Source of the DNA: Hydractinia symbiolongicarpus
Taxonomy: Eukaryota; Cnidaria; Hydrozoa; Anthoathecata; Hydractiniidae
Assembly: GCF_029227915.1 (NCBI RefSeq)
Contig: NC_079885.1
Span: 18,487,001 to 18,551,000, forward strand
Direction of reading: 5' to 3'
Length of the DNA: 64,000 nt
Numbering within the stretch: the stretch's first letter is position 1; every line of letters starts with the position of its first letter. The position numbers were made by a program, and so were the translations under genes. Shown one piece after another: positions 35,788 through 45,768 of the stretch. The notes under the pieces were generated by a model. That model made no database searches. It had not been told where the DNA came from and saw only the letters and a program-made list of their open reading frames with translations.

Positions 35788-36335
35788 TCACTAGTCTAAA
35801 TGAAAAAACGTGCAAGAGGCCATACGCCGCCCTATCTCTCATCTCGCTCACAGAGACTTGGTAAGCACGGTCCACTCAATGGCTTTCCAAATGCGAAGAG
35901 TGAAGGCCGCAGACGGCAGGGGTTGAGCCAAGGGCCTTTCGGCCGTATCCCGCTCACAAGTTTTTTTTTTTTTTTAGCAGAATAATACATACGAGCTAAT
36001 CAAAATCGGCTCGAGGAAAGAAATAAAGTTCAGAGACAATCAAAGGAGTCGAACTGCAGTAGAAACAAACTAGATGTAACGCAAGCCACTAGTACGACGT
36101 ATTGCCTACAGGGACCACACTCTCCGAGACAGCGAACGCAACTTCCTAGTGATTCACGCGAACGCACTCAACAAGGTGATGTAGATCAGAAAGGTGAAAG
36201 TCCTTGTGTCAAGTCTACACCTCACGATGCAGCACCTTTTAAGCGTCCTCTACGAACGGACACACTGGCAAGCGGCACACCACAAGCAAAGGTTAAGTCG
36301 GCTCGAAGGCACAACAGTTCGCGCCGACTTACGAC

Positions 36336-36456
36336 AACTCTTTGCTTTCTTCAGTTCACGCACAAATCTTTCGCCTTTTACTAAAGATTTCCGTGGAGAA
36401 GGCCAAAACGATGAGTATATAGACGATTTTTCTACTGTCTCGCTTCGGCGGGACGA
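36336..36456 (+). ncRNA. U5: U5 snRNA copy 55, UU class
   Basis: GG to TT at 36342-36343; duplicate of unit 51. Confidence 0.88.
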
Positions 36457-37003
36457 TCACTAGTCTAAATGAAAAAACGTGCAGGAGGCCATACGCGGGC
36501 CTATCTCTCATCTCGCTCACAGAGACTTGGTAAGCACGGTCCACTCAATGGCTTTCCAAATGCGAAGAGTGAAGGCCGCAGACGGCAGGGGTTGAGCCAA
36601 GGGCCTTTCGGCCGTATCCCGCTCACAAGTTTTTTTTTTTTTTAGCAGAATAATACATACGAGCTAATCAAAATCGGCTCGAGGAAAGAAATAAAGTTCA
36701 GAGACAACCAAAGGAGTCGAACTGCAGTAGAAACAAACTAGATGTAACGCAAGCCACTAGTACGACGTAATGCCTACAGGGACCACACTCTCCGAGACAG
36801 CGAACGCAACTTCCTAGTGATTCACGCGAACGCACTCAACTAGGTGATGTAGATCAGAAAGGTGAAAGTCCTTGTGTCAAGTCTACACCTCACGATGCAG
36901 CACCTTTTAAGCGTCCTCTACGAACGGACACACTGGCAAGCGGCACACCACAAGCAAAGGTTAAGTCGGCTCGAAGGCACAACAGGTCGCGCCGACTTAC
37001 GAC

Positions 37004-37124
37004 AACTCTGGGCTTTCTTCAGTTCACGCACAAATCTTTCGCCTTTTACTAAAGATTTCCGTGGAGAAGGCCAAAACGATGAGTATATAGACGATTTTTC
37101 TACTGTCTCGCTTCGGCGGGACGA
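37004..37124 (+). ncRNA. U5: U5 snRNA copy 56
   Basis: Same as copy 1; duplicate of unit 52. The retroelement is inserted in the spacer after it. Confidence 0.94.
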
Positions 37125-37320
37125 TCACTAGTCTAAATGAAAAAACGTGCAGGAGGCCATACGCGGGCCTATCTCTCATCTCGCTCACAGAGACTTGGTA
37201 AGCACGGTCCACTCAATGGCTTTCCAAATGCGAAGAGTGAAGGCCGCAGACGGCAGGGGTTGAGCCAAGGGCCTTTCGGCCGTATCCCGCTCACAAGTTT
37301 TTTTTTTTTTTTAGCAGAAT

Positions 37321-37332
37321 AATACATACGAG
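37321..37332. repeat. Target site duplication, left copy
   Basis: aatacatacgag belongs to the array spacer and is repeated exactly at 38611-38622. Twelve bases is a normal duplication length for a target-primed retroelement. Confidence 0.95.
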
Positions 37333-37627
37333 TTACTGTGGAAAGTTTATCATTTCTTGAACATGATAGTTTAGTAGGCGACGTTTCGGGAGATCCTTCT
37401 CCCATCATCGGGCAAAGTAAAATGATGTTGCGCATGTATTTATAAAATTGCAGAGGATCGAAATTCATAAAAATTAACCAATCAGAAACGAGCTGGTAAT
37501 TACAGTTAATTACGGTAATTAACATTTTCGGACCTGGATGTAGGTAACTACTTCTTCTGTAGGGCTGGTAACCAAATCTCAGGAAGTTGATACGAGATGC
37601 TGTTTATGTGTTTGTTACGTTCTACAC
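37333..37627 (-). repeat. Inverted terminal arm, left (3' end of the element)
   Basis: Position x in this arm is complementary to position 75906 minus x in the right arm over all 295 bases, without indels and with one mismatch (37496 against 38410). It contains the last 27 codons or so of the reading frame, the stop at 37548-37550, and the 3' untranslated part with the ribozyme-like motif. Confidence 0.96.
37380..37411 (-). ncRNA. Hammerhead-ribozyme-like motif in left arm
   Basis: On the minus strand: core-like ccgatga, an extra t, a 6-bp hairpin gggaga-agga-tctccc, then gaaa and cgtc. This follows the hammerhead order CUGAUGA, helix II, GAAA, cleavage at UC. Minimal type I hammerheads with a very short helix III are known in PLE terminal repeats. 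Departures are C for U at the second core position and one unpaired base before helix II, so activity is doubtful. It is in the same sense as the element's coding frame. Confidence 0.45.
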
Positions 37628-38309
37628 TGTTGATGGTTTCTTTAATCTTCCTGGCCGTTGTTCTGGATTCTCTGTCAATGATTTTCTTCTCATCCCAATT
37701 AAACTGATGACTTCTGCTCCAGCTGTGGTCCGCAATTTCGTTTTTCTTCACATCTCCGTTTCTCACTGCGCGCATATGTTCTTGTACTCGTTGCTTAAAC
37801 TTTCTTTTTGTTTCGCATATATACACTGCATCACAATCTTTACACGGGATTTCGTAAACAACATTGTTTTGCTCTTCCAGGTTTATTTTGTCTTTTGGTT
37901 TAGACAAAGTGCTTCTTAGGGTGTCTTTAGAGGTAAGAATGCATTTGATCTTGTGTTGCCTTAAAACTCGACGAAGGATCTCGCTGGTACCTGGTACGAA
38001 GGGTAGGAATGCTGATGCGATAAATTCCTCTGATGTTTCCTTGTTGTCTCCGTTGCATCTTCTCTTCATTTTATTTTCTACTTGCGTGATGACTTTATGA
38101 CTGTATCCATTTGTGATTAATGCATTTCTTACACGTCGAATTTCTATTTTCCTCTCCTGTTTGTCACTGACTACACTGTTGGCACGATTCAGTAATGAAG
38201 ATATGACACTTTCTTTGCAAGATTTCTGATGGTTTGATTCGAAGTTAAGGTACTGGTCAGTGTGTGTTGGTTTACGATGTGTAGAACGTAACAAACACAT
38301 AAACAGCAT
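37548..38309 (-). pseudogene. PLE reverse transcriptase C-terminus with GIY-YIG endonuclease domain, truncated
   Basis: A 253-codon frame. Residues 1-10 come from the inverted arm and are not native; genuine coding starts at about residue 11, with HRKPTHTDQYLNFESNHQ resembling the conserved segment after the PLE reverse transcriptase palm (thumb region). Residues about 145-253 form the GIY-YIG domain: VVYEIPCKDC (150-159), VYICET (162-167), the arginine of KFKQRVQEH (R174), paired histidines (H195, H201) which with C156/C159 fit the zinc-finger-like CCHH arrangement of PLE endonucleases, then KIKETI (221-226) and a typical end, YQLPEIWLPAL. The second motif reads YIC where the family has YIG, so a core glycine is replaced by C165. 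The intact enzyme would nick DNA to prime reverse transcription. This copy lacks the polymerase and its own start. The frame is otherwise open to its natural stop, which suggests a recent insertion. Confidence 0.9.
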
Positions 38310-38573
38310 CTCGTATCAACTTCCTGAGATTTGGTTACCAGCCCTACAGAAGAAGTAGTTACCTACATCCAGGTCCGAAAATGTTAATTACCGTAATTAA
38401 CTGTAATTATCAGCTCGTTTCTGATTGGTTAATTTTTATGAATTTCGATCCTCTGCAATTTTATAAATACATGCGCAACATCATTTTACTTTGCCCGATG
38501 ATGGGAGAAGGATCTCCCGAAACGTCGCCTACTAAACTATCATGTTCAAGAAATGATAAACTTTCCACAGTAA
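38279..38573 (+). repeat. Inverted terminal arm, right (5' side of the element)
   Basis: An inverted copy of the element's 3' end, joined directly to the truncation point in the coding sequence at 38278/38279. It includes an inverted copy of the last codons of the frame, which shows that it was copied from the 3' end of the same element type. Identity to the left arm is 294 of 295 positions. Confidence 0.96.
38495..38526 (+). ncRNA. Hammerhead-ribozyme-like motif in right arm
   Basis: Mirror copy of the motif in the left arm, here on the + strand: core-like ccgatga at 38495-38501, helix II 38503-38508 with 38513-38518, gaaa at 38519-38522, cgtc at 38523-38526 with predicted cleavage after 38526. 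A transcript of either strand would carry one sense motif and one antisense copy able to pair with it. Confidence 0.45.
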
Positions 38574-38610
38574 TATGAATACTGAACAGACAAACCGAAA
38601 TAATATCTTC
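38574..38610 (-). other. 37-bp tail of the PLE
   Basis: Sequence outside the inverted arm but inside the target duplication. Short extensions of this kind next to one terminal repeat are characteristic of PLEs. Confidence 0.75.
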
Positions 38611-38622
38611 AATACATACGAG
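38611..38622. repeat. Target site duplication, right copy
   Basis: Exact repeat of 37321-37332; the array spacer continues immediately after it with ctaatcaaaatc. Confidence 0.95.
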
Positions 38623-38962
38623 CTAATCAAAATCGGCTCGAGGAAAGAAATAAAGTTCAGAGACAACCAAAGGAGTCGAACTGCAGTAGAAACAAACTAG
38701 ATGTAACGCAAGCCACTAGTACGACGTATTGCCTACAGGGACCACACTCTCCGAGACAGCGAACGCAACTTCCTAGTGATTCACGCGAACGCACTCAACT
38801 AGGTGATGTAGATCAGAAAGGTGAAAGTCCTTGTGTCAAGTCTACACCTCACGATGCAGCACCTTTTAAGCGTCCTCTACGAACGGACACACTGGCAAGC
38901 GGCACACCACAAGCAAAGGTTAAGTCGGCTCGAAGGCACAACAGGTCGCGCCGACTTACGAC

Positions 38963-39083
38963 AACTCTGGGCTTTCTTCAGTTCACGCACAAATCTTTCG
39001 CCTTTTACTAAAGATTTCCGTGGAGAAGGCCAAAACGATGAGTATATAGACGATTTTTCTACTGTCTCGCTTCGGCGGGACGA
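38963..39083 (+). ncRNA. U5: U5 snRNA copy 57
   Basis: Same as copy 1; first copy after the retroelement. Confidence 0.94.
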
Positions 39084-39631
39084 TCACTAGTCTAAATGAA
39101 AAAACGTGCAGGAGGCCATACGCGGGCCTATCTCTCATCTCGCTCACAGAGACTTGGTAAGCACGGTCCACTCAATGGCTTTCCAAATGCGAAGAGTGAA
39201 GGCCGCAGACGGCAGGGGTTGAGCCAAGGGCCTTTCGGCCGTATCCCGCTCACAAGTTTTTTTTTTTTTTTAGCAGAATAATACATACGAGCTAATCAAA
39301 ATCGGCTCGAGGAAAGAAATAAAGTTCAGAGACAACCAAAGGAGTCGAACTGCAGTAGAAACAAACTAGATGTAACGCAAGCCACTAGTACGACGTATTG
39401 CCTACAGGGACCACACTCTCCGAGACAGCGAACGCAACTTCCTAGTGATTCACGCGAACGCACTCAACTAGGTGATGTAGATCAGAAAGGTGAAAGTCCT
39501 TGTGTCAAGTCTACACCTCACGATGCAGCACCTTTTAAGCGTCCTCTACGAACGGACACACTGGCAAGCGGCACACCACAAGCAAAGGTTAAGTCGGCTC
39601 GAAGGCACAACAGGTCGCGCCGACTTACGAC

Positions 39632-39752
39632 AACTCTTTGCTTTCTTCAGTTCACGCACAAATCTTTCGCCTTTTAATAAAGATTTCCGTGGAGAAGGCC
39701 AAAACGATGAGTATATAGACGATTTTTCTACTGTCTCGCTTCGGCGGGACGA
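39632..39752 (+). ncRNA. U5: U5 snRNA copy 58, loop 1 mutant, probable pseudogene
   Basis: GG to TT at 39638-39639, and C to A at 39677 (nt 46), which changes the invariant GCCUUUUAC to GCCUUUUAA. It is the only copy with a change inside those nine bases, so it is probably non-functional. Confidence 0.85.
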
Positions 39753-40300
39753 TCACTAGTCTAAATGAAAAAACGTGCAAGAGGCCATACGCGGGCCTAT
39801 CTCTCATCTCGCTCACAGAGACTTGGTAAGCACGGTCCACTCAATGGCTTTCCAAATGCGAAGAGTGAAGGCCGCAGACGGCAGGGGTTGAGCCAAGGGC
39901 CTTTCGGCCGTATCCCGCTCACAAGTTTTTTTTTTTTTTTAGCAGAATAATACATACGAGCTAATCAAAATCGGCTCGAGGAAAGAAATAAAGTTCAGAG
40001 ACAACCAAAGGAGTCGAACTGCAGTAGAAACAAACTAGATGTAACGCAAGCCACTAGTACGACGTATTGCCTACAGGGACCACACTCTCCGAGACAGCGA
40101 ACGCAACTTCCTAGTGATTCACGCGAACGCACTCAACTAGGTGATGTAGATCAGAAAGGTGAAAGTCCTTGTGTCAAGTCTACACCTCACGATGCAGCAC
40201 CTTTTAAGCGTCTTCTACGAACGGACACACTGGCAAGCGGCACACCACAAGCAAAGGTTAAGTCGGCTCGAAGGCACAACAGGTCGCGCCGACTTACGAC

Positions 40301-40421
40301 AACTCTGGGCTTTCTTCAGTTCACGCACAAATCTTTCGCCTTTTACAAAAGATTTCCGTGGAGAAGGCCAAAACGATGAGTATATAGACGATTTTTCTAC
40401 TGTCTCGCTTCGGCGGGACGA
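40301..40421 (+). ncRNA. U5: U5 snRNA copy 59, nt 47 variant
   Basis: T to A at 40347 (nt 47), as in copy 54. Upstream gtcttctac and downstream ggccttacg are private. Confidence 0.88.
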
Positions 40422-40968
40422 TCACTAGTCTAAATGAAAAAACGTGCAGGAGGCCTTACGCGGGCCTATCTCTCATCTCGCTCACAGAGACTTGGTAAGC
40501 ACGGTCCACTCAATGGCTTTCCAAATGCGAAGAGTGAAGGCCGCAGACGGCAGGGGTTGAGCCAAGGGCCTTTCGGCCGTATCCCGCTCACAAGTTTTTT
40601 TTTTTTTTAGCAGAATAATACATACGAGCTAATCAAAATCGGCTCGAGGAAAGAAATAAAGTTCAGAGACAACCAAAGGAGTCGAACTGCAGTAGAAACA
40701 AACTAGATGTAACGCAAGCCACTAGTACGACGTATTGCCTACAGGGACCACACTCTCCGAGACAGCGAACGCAACTTCCTAGTGATTCACGCGAACGCAC
40801 TCAACTAGGTGATGTAGATCAGAGAGGTGAAAGTCCTTGTGTCAAGTCTACACCTCACGATGCAGCACCTTTTAAGCGTCCTCTACGAACGGACACACTG
40901 GCAAGCGGCACACCACAAGCAAAGGTTAAGTCGGCTCGAAGGCACAACAGGTCGCGCCGACTTACGAC

Positions 40969-41089
40969 AACTCTTTGCTTTCTTCAGTTCACGCACAAAT
41001 CTTTCGCCTTTTACTAAAGATTTCTGTGGAGAAGGCCAAAACGATGAGTATATAGACGATTTTTCTACTGTCTTGCTTCGGCGGGACGA
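40969..41089 (+). ncRNA. U5: U5 snRNA copy 60, UU class, multiply mutated
   Basis: GG to TT at 40975-40976, C to T at 41025 (nt 57; conserved ttccgtgg becomes ttctgtgg), and C to T at 41074 (nt 106; C-G becomes U-G in the 3' hairpin). Function doubtful. Confidence 0.85.
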
Positions 41090-41637
41090 TCACTAGTCTA
41101 AATGAAAAAACGTGCAGGAGGCCATACGCGGGCCTATCTCTCATCTCGCTCACAGAGACTTGGTAAGCACGGTCCACTCAATGGCTTTCCAAATGCGAAG
41201 AGTGAAGGCCGCAGACGGCAGGGGTTGAGCCAAGGGCCTTTCGGCCGTATCCCGCTCACAAGTTTTTTTTTTTTTTTAGCAGAATAATACATACGAGCTA
41301 ATCAAAATCGGCTCGAGGAAAGAAATAAAGTTCAGAGACAACCAAAGGAGTCGAACTGCAGTAGAAACAAACTAGATGTAACGCAAGCCACTAGTACGAC
41401 GTATTGCCTACAGGGACCACACTCTCCGAGACAGCGAACGCAACTTCCTAGTGATTCACGCGAACGCACTCAACTAGGTGATGTAGATCAGAAAGGTGAA
41501 AGTCCTTGTGTCAAGTCTACACCTCACGATGCAGCACCTTTTAAGCGTCCTCTACGAACGGACACACTGGCAAGCGGCACACCACAAGCAAAGGTTAAGT
41601 CGGCTCGAAGGCACAACAGGTCGCGCCGACTTACGAC

Positions 41638-41758
41638 AACTCTGGGCTTTCTTCAGTTCACGCACAAATCTTTCGCCTTTTACTAAAGATTTCCGTGGAG
41701 AAGGCCAAAACGATGAGTATATAGACGATTTTTCTACTGTCTCGCTTCGGCGGGACGA
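41638..41758 (+). ncRNA. U5: U5 snRNA copy 61
   Basis: Same as copy 1; downstream ccatatgcg is a CpG transition. Confidence 0.94.
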
Positions 41759-42304
41759 TCACTAGTCTAAATGAAAAAACGTGCAGGAGGCCATATGCGG
41801 GCCTATCTCTCATCTCGCTCACAGAGACTTGGTAAGCACGGTCCACTCAATGGCTTTCCAAATGCGAAGAGTGAAGGCCGCAGACGGCAGGGGTTGAGCC
41901 AAGGGCCTTTCGGCCGTATCCCGCTCACAAGTTTTTTTTTTTTTAGCAGAATAATACATACGAGCTAATCAAAATCGGCTCGAGGAAAGAAATAAAGTTC
42001 AGAGACAACCAAAGGAGTCGAACTGCAGTAGAAACAAACTAGATGTAACGCAAGCCACTAGTACGACGTATTGCCTACAGGGACCACACTCTCCGAGACA
42101 GCGAACGCAACTTCCTAGTGATTCACGCGAACGCACTCAACTAGGTGATGTAGATCAGAAAGGTGAAAGTCCTTGTGTCAAGTCTACACCTCACGATGCA
42201 GCACCTTTTAAGCGTCCTCTACGAACGGACACACTGGCAAGCGGCAAACCACAAGCAAAGGTTAAGTCGGCTCGAAGGCACAACAGGTCGCGCCGACTTA
42301 CGAC

Positions 42305-42425
42305 AACTCTTTGCTTTCTTCAGTTCACGCACAAATCTTTCGCCTTTTACTAAAGATTTCCGTGGAGAAGGCCAAAACGATGAGTATATAGACGATTTTT
42401 CTACTGTCTCGCTTCGGCGGGACGA
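42305..42425 (+). ncRNA. U5: U5 snRNA copy 62, UU class
   Basis: GG to TT at 42311-42312. Upstream gcggcaaacc; downstream aaaaagcgtgc. Last UU-class copy. Confidence 0.88.
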
Positions 42426-42973
42426 TCACTAGTCTAAATGAAAAAGCGTGCAAGAGGCCATACGCGGGCCTATCTCTCATCTCGCTCACAGAGACTTGGT
42501 AAGCACGGTCCACTCAATGGCTTTCCAAATGCGAAGAGTGAAGGCCGCAGACGGCAGGGGTTGAGCCAAGGGCCTTTCGGCCGTATCCCGCTCACAAGTT
42601 TTTTTTTTTTTTTAGCAGAATAATACATACGAGCTAATCAAAATCGGCTCGAGGAAAGAAATAAAGTTCAGAGACAACCAAAGGAGTCGAACTGCAGTAG
42701 AAACAAACTAGATGTAACGCAAGCCACTAGTACGACGTATTGCCTACAGGGACCACACTCTCCGAGACAGCGAACGCAACTTCCTAGTGATTCACGCGAA
42801 CGCACTCAACTAGGTGATGTAGATCAGAAAGGTGAAAGTCCTTGTGTCAAGTCTACACCTCACGATGCAGCACCTTTTAAGCGTCCTCTACGAACGGACA
42901 CACTGGCAAGCGGCACACCACAAGCAAAGGTTAAGTCGGCTCGAAGGCACAACAGGTCGCGCCGACTTACGAC

Positions 42974-43094
42974 AACTCTGGGCTTTCTTCAGTTCACGCA
43001 CAAATCTTTCGCCTTTTACTAAAGATTTCCGTGGAGAAGGCCAAAACGATGAGTATATAGACGATTTTTCTACTGTCTCGCTTCGGCGGGACGA
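42974..43094 (+). ncRNA. U5: U5 snRNA copy 63
   Basis: Same as copy 1; downstream gtgctggagg, gccgccc and catttcgc. Confidence 0.94.
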
Positions 43095-43641
43095 TCACTA
43101 GTCTAAATGAAAAAACGTGCTGGAGGCCATACGCCGCCCTATCTCTCATTTCGCTCACAGAGACTTGGTAAGCACGGTCCACTCAATGGCTTTCCAAATG
43201 CGAAGAGTGAAGGCCGCAGACGGCAGGGGTTGAGCCAAGGGCCTTTCGGCCGTATCCCGCTCACAAGTTTTTTTTTTTTTTAGCAGAATAATACATACGA
43301 GCTAATCAAAATCGGCTCGAGGAAAGAAATAAAGTTCAGAGACAACCAAAGGAGTCGAACTGCAGTAGAAACAAACTAGATGTAACGCAAGCCACTAGTA
43401 CGACGTATTGCCTACAGGGACCACACTCTCCGAGACAGCGAACGCAACTTCCTAGTGATTCACGCGAACGCACTCAACTAGGTGATGTAGATCAGAAAGG
43501 TGAAAGTCCTTGTGTCAAGTCTACACCTCACGATGCAGCACCTTTTAAGCGTCCTCTACGAACGGACACACTGGCAAGCGGCACACCACAAGCAAAGGTT
43601 AAGTCGGCTCGAAGGCACAACAGGTCGCGCCGACTTACGAC

Positions 43642-43762
43642 AACTCTGGGCTTTCTTCAGTTCACGCACAAATCTTTCGCCTTTTACTAAAGATTTCCGT
43701 GGAGAAGGCCAAAACGATGAGTATATAGACGATTTTTCTACTGTCTCGCTTCGGCGGGACGA
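43642..43762 (+). ncRNA. U5: U5 snRNA copy 64
   Basis: Same as copy 1; gccgccc downstream; first unit of a 6-unit block that recurs at unit 70. Confidence 0.94.
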
Positions 43763-44310
43763 TCACTAGTCTAAATGAAAAAACGTGCAGGAGGCCATAC
43801 GCCGCCCTATCTCTCATCTCGCTCACAGAGACTTGGTAAGCACGGTCCACTCAATGGCTTTCCAAATGCGAAGAGTGAAGGCCGCAGACGGCAGGGGTTG
43901 AGCCAAGGGCCTTTCGGCCGTATCCCGCTCACAAGTTTTTTTTTTTTTTTAGCAGAATAATACATACGAGCTAATCAAAATCGGCTCGAGGAAAGAAATA
44001 AAGTTCAGAGACAACCAAAGGAGTCGAACTGCAGTAGAAACAAACTAGATGTAACGCAAGCCACTAGTACGACGTATTGCCTACAGGGACCACACTCTCC
44101 GAGACAGCGAACGCAACTTCCTAGTGATTCACGCGAACGCACTCAACTAGGTGATGTAGATCAGAAAGGTGAAAGTCCTTGTGTCAAGTCTACACCTCAC
44201 GATGCAGCACCTTTTAAGCGTCCTCTACGAACGGACACACTGGCAAGCGGCACACCACAAGCAAAGGTTAAGTCGGCTCGAAGGCACAACAGGTCGCGCC
44301 GACTTACGAC

Positions 44311-44431
44311 AACTCTGGGCTTTCTTCAGTTCACGCACAAATCTTTCGCCTTTTACTAAAGATTTCCGTGGAGAAGGCCAAAACGATGAGTATATAGACG
44401 ATTTTTCTACTGTCTCGCTTCGGCGGGACGA
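44311..44431 (+). ncRNA. U5: U5 snRNA copy 65
   Basis: Same as copy 1; followed by a spacer with gaatcgaac and aaactaaatgaaacg, as after copy 71. Confidence 0.94.
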
Positions 44432-44979
44432 TCACTAGTCTAAATGAAAAAACGTGCAGGAGGCCATACGCGGGCCTATCTCTCATCTCGCTCACAGAGA
44501 CTTGGTAAGCACGGTCCACTCAATGGCTTTCCAAATGCGAAGAGTGAAGGCCGCAGACGGCAGGGGTTGAGCCAAGGGCCTTTCGGCCGTATCCCGCTCA
44601 CAAGTTTTTTTTTTTTTTTAGCAGAATAATACATACGAGCTAATCAAAATCGGCTCGAGGAAAGAAATAAAGTTTAGAGACAACCAAAGGAATCGAACTG
44701 CAGTAGAAACAAACTAAATGAAACGCAAGCCACTAGTACGACGTATTGCCTACAGGGACCACACTCTCCGAGACAGCGAACGCAACTTCCTAGTGATTCA
44801 CGCGAACGCACTCAACTAGGTGATGTAGATCAGAAAGGTGAAAGTCCTTGTGTCAAGTCTACACCTCACGATGCAGCACCTTTTAAGCGTCCTCTACGAA
44901 CGGACACACTGGCAAGCGGCACACCACAAGCAAAGGTTAAGTCGGCTCGAAGGCACAACAGGTCGCGCCGACTTACGAC

Positions 44980-45100
44980 AACTCTGGGCTTTCTTCAGTT
45001 CACGCACAAATCTTTCGCCTTTTACTAAAGATTTCCGTGGAGAAGGCCAAAACGATGAGTATATAGACGATTTTTCTACTGTCTCGCTTCGGCGGGACGA
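44980..45100 (+). ncRNA. U5: U5 snRNA copy 66
   Basis: Same as copy 1; just after the gene caccagtc replaces cactagtc. Confidence 0.94.
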
Positions 45101-45647
45101 TCACCAGTCTAAATGAAAAAACGTGCAGGAGGCCATACGCGGGCCTATCTCTCATCTCGCTCACAGAGACTTGGTAAGCACGGTCCACTCAATGGCTTTC
45201 CAAATGCGAAGAGTGAAGGCCGCAGACGGCAGGGGTTGAGCCAAGGGCCTTTCGGCCGTATCCCGCTCACAAGTTTTTTTTTTTTTTAGCAGAATAATAC
45301 ATACGAGCTAATCAAAATCGGCTCGAGGAAAGAAATAAAGTTCAGAGACAACCAAAGGAGTCGAACTGCAGTAGAAACAAACTAGATGTAACGCAAGCCA
45401 CTAGTACGACGTATTGCCTACAGGGACCACACTCTCCGAGACAGCGAACGCAACTTCCTAGTGATTCACGCGAACGCACTCAACTAGGTGATGTAGATCA
45501 GAAAGGTGAAAGTCCTTGTGTCAAGTCTACACCTCACGATGCAGCACCTTTTAAGCGTCCTCTACGAACGGACACACTGGCAAGCGGCACACCACAAGCA
45601 AAGGTTAAGTCGGCTCGAAGGCACAACAGGTCGCGCCGACTTACGAC

Positions 45648-45768
45648 AACTCTGGGCTTTCTTCAGTTCACGCACTAATCTTTCGCCTTTTACTAAAGAT
45701 TTCCGTGGAGAAGGCCAAAACGATGAGTATATAGACGATTTTTCTACTGTCTCGCTTCGGCGGGACGA
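45648..45768 (+). ncRNA. U5: U5 snRNA copy 67, nt 29 variant
   Basis: A to T at 45676 (nt 29) breaks the outermost pair of the loop 1 stem. Shared with copy 73. T-tract interrupted by c. Confidence 0.88.

Larger units (their letters stand above)
1..37332 (+). repeat. U5 snRNA tandem array, left block (units 1-56)
   Basis: Head-to-tail array of a 666-671 bp unit, all in one orientation. Recurrence was followed with the block beginning gtgaaagtccttgtgtc, which occurs at 75, 745, 1415, 2085 and so on up to 36862. The block begins in mid-unit and ends at the left copy of the target duplication of the inserted retroelement. Units differ by only a few substitutions each; length differences come nearly entirely from a T-tract of 12 to 17 bases. 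Every unit contains a U5 snRNA gene. Units 1-13 mostly carry a local variant gaatattac downstream of the T-tract, where later units have gaataatac. Higher-order duplications inside this block are described in the findings. Confidence 0.98.
37333..38610 (-). mobile_element. 5'-truncated Penelope-like element insertion
   Basis: The only sequence in the window that is not array. Read on the minus strand it consists of a 37-bp tail (38610-38574), a 295-bp arm (38573-38279), about 650 bp of internal coding sequence, and an oppositely oriented 295-bp arm (37627-37333) containing the C-terminal codons and the 3' end. A 12-bp target duplication flanks it. The coding part has the region following a PLE reverse transcriptase core and then a GIY-YIG endonuclease domain, which defines the canonical PLE class. 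Inverted terminal pseudo-LTRs, a short tail at one end and 5' truncation are all known for PLEs. The reverse transcriptase core is absent, so this copy cannot move by itself. Confidence 0.93.

Noticed and set aside
37587-38100. Plus-strand frames of 110 and 78 codons inside the insertion
   Set aside because: They are antisense to the PLE coding frame and have no recognisable domain.
37333-38610. DNA transposon with terminal inverted repeats
   Set aside because: The arms contain the C-terminal codons of the element's own endonuclease frame, the coding region is PLE-like, the duplication is 12 bp and a tail lies outside one arm; no transposase is present.
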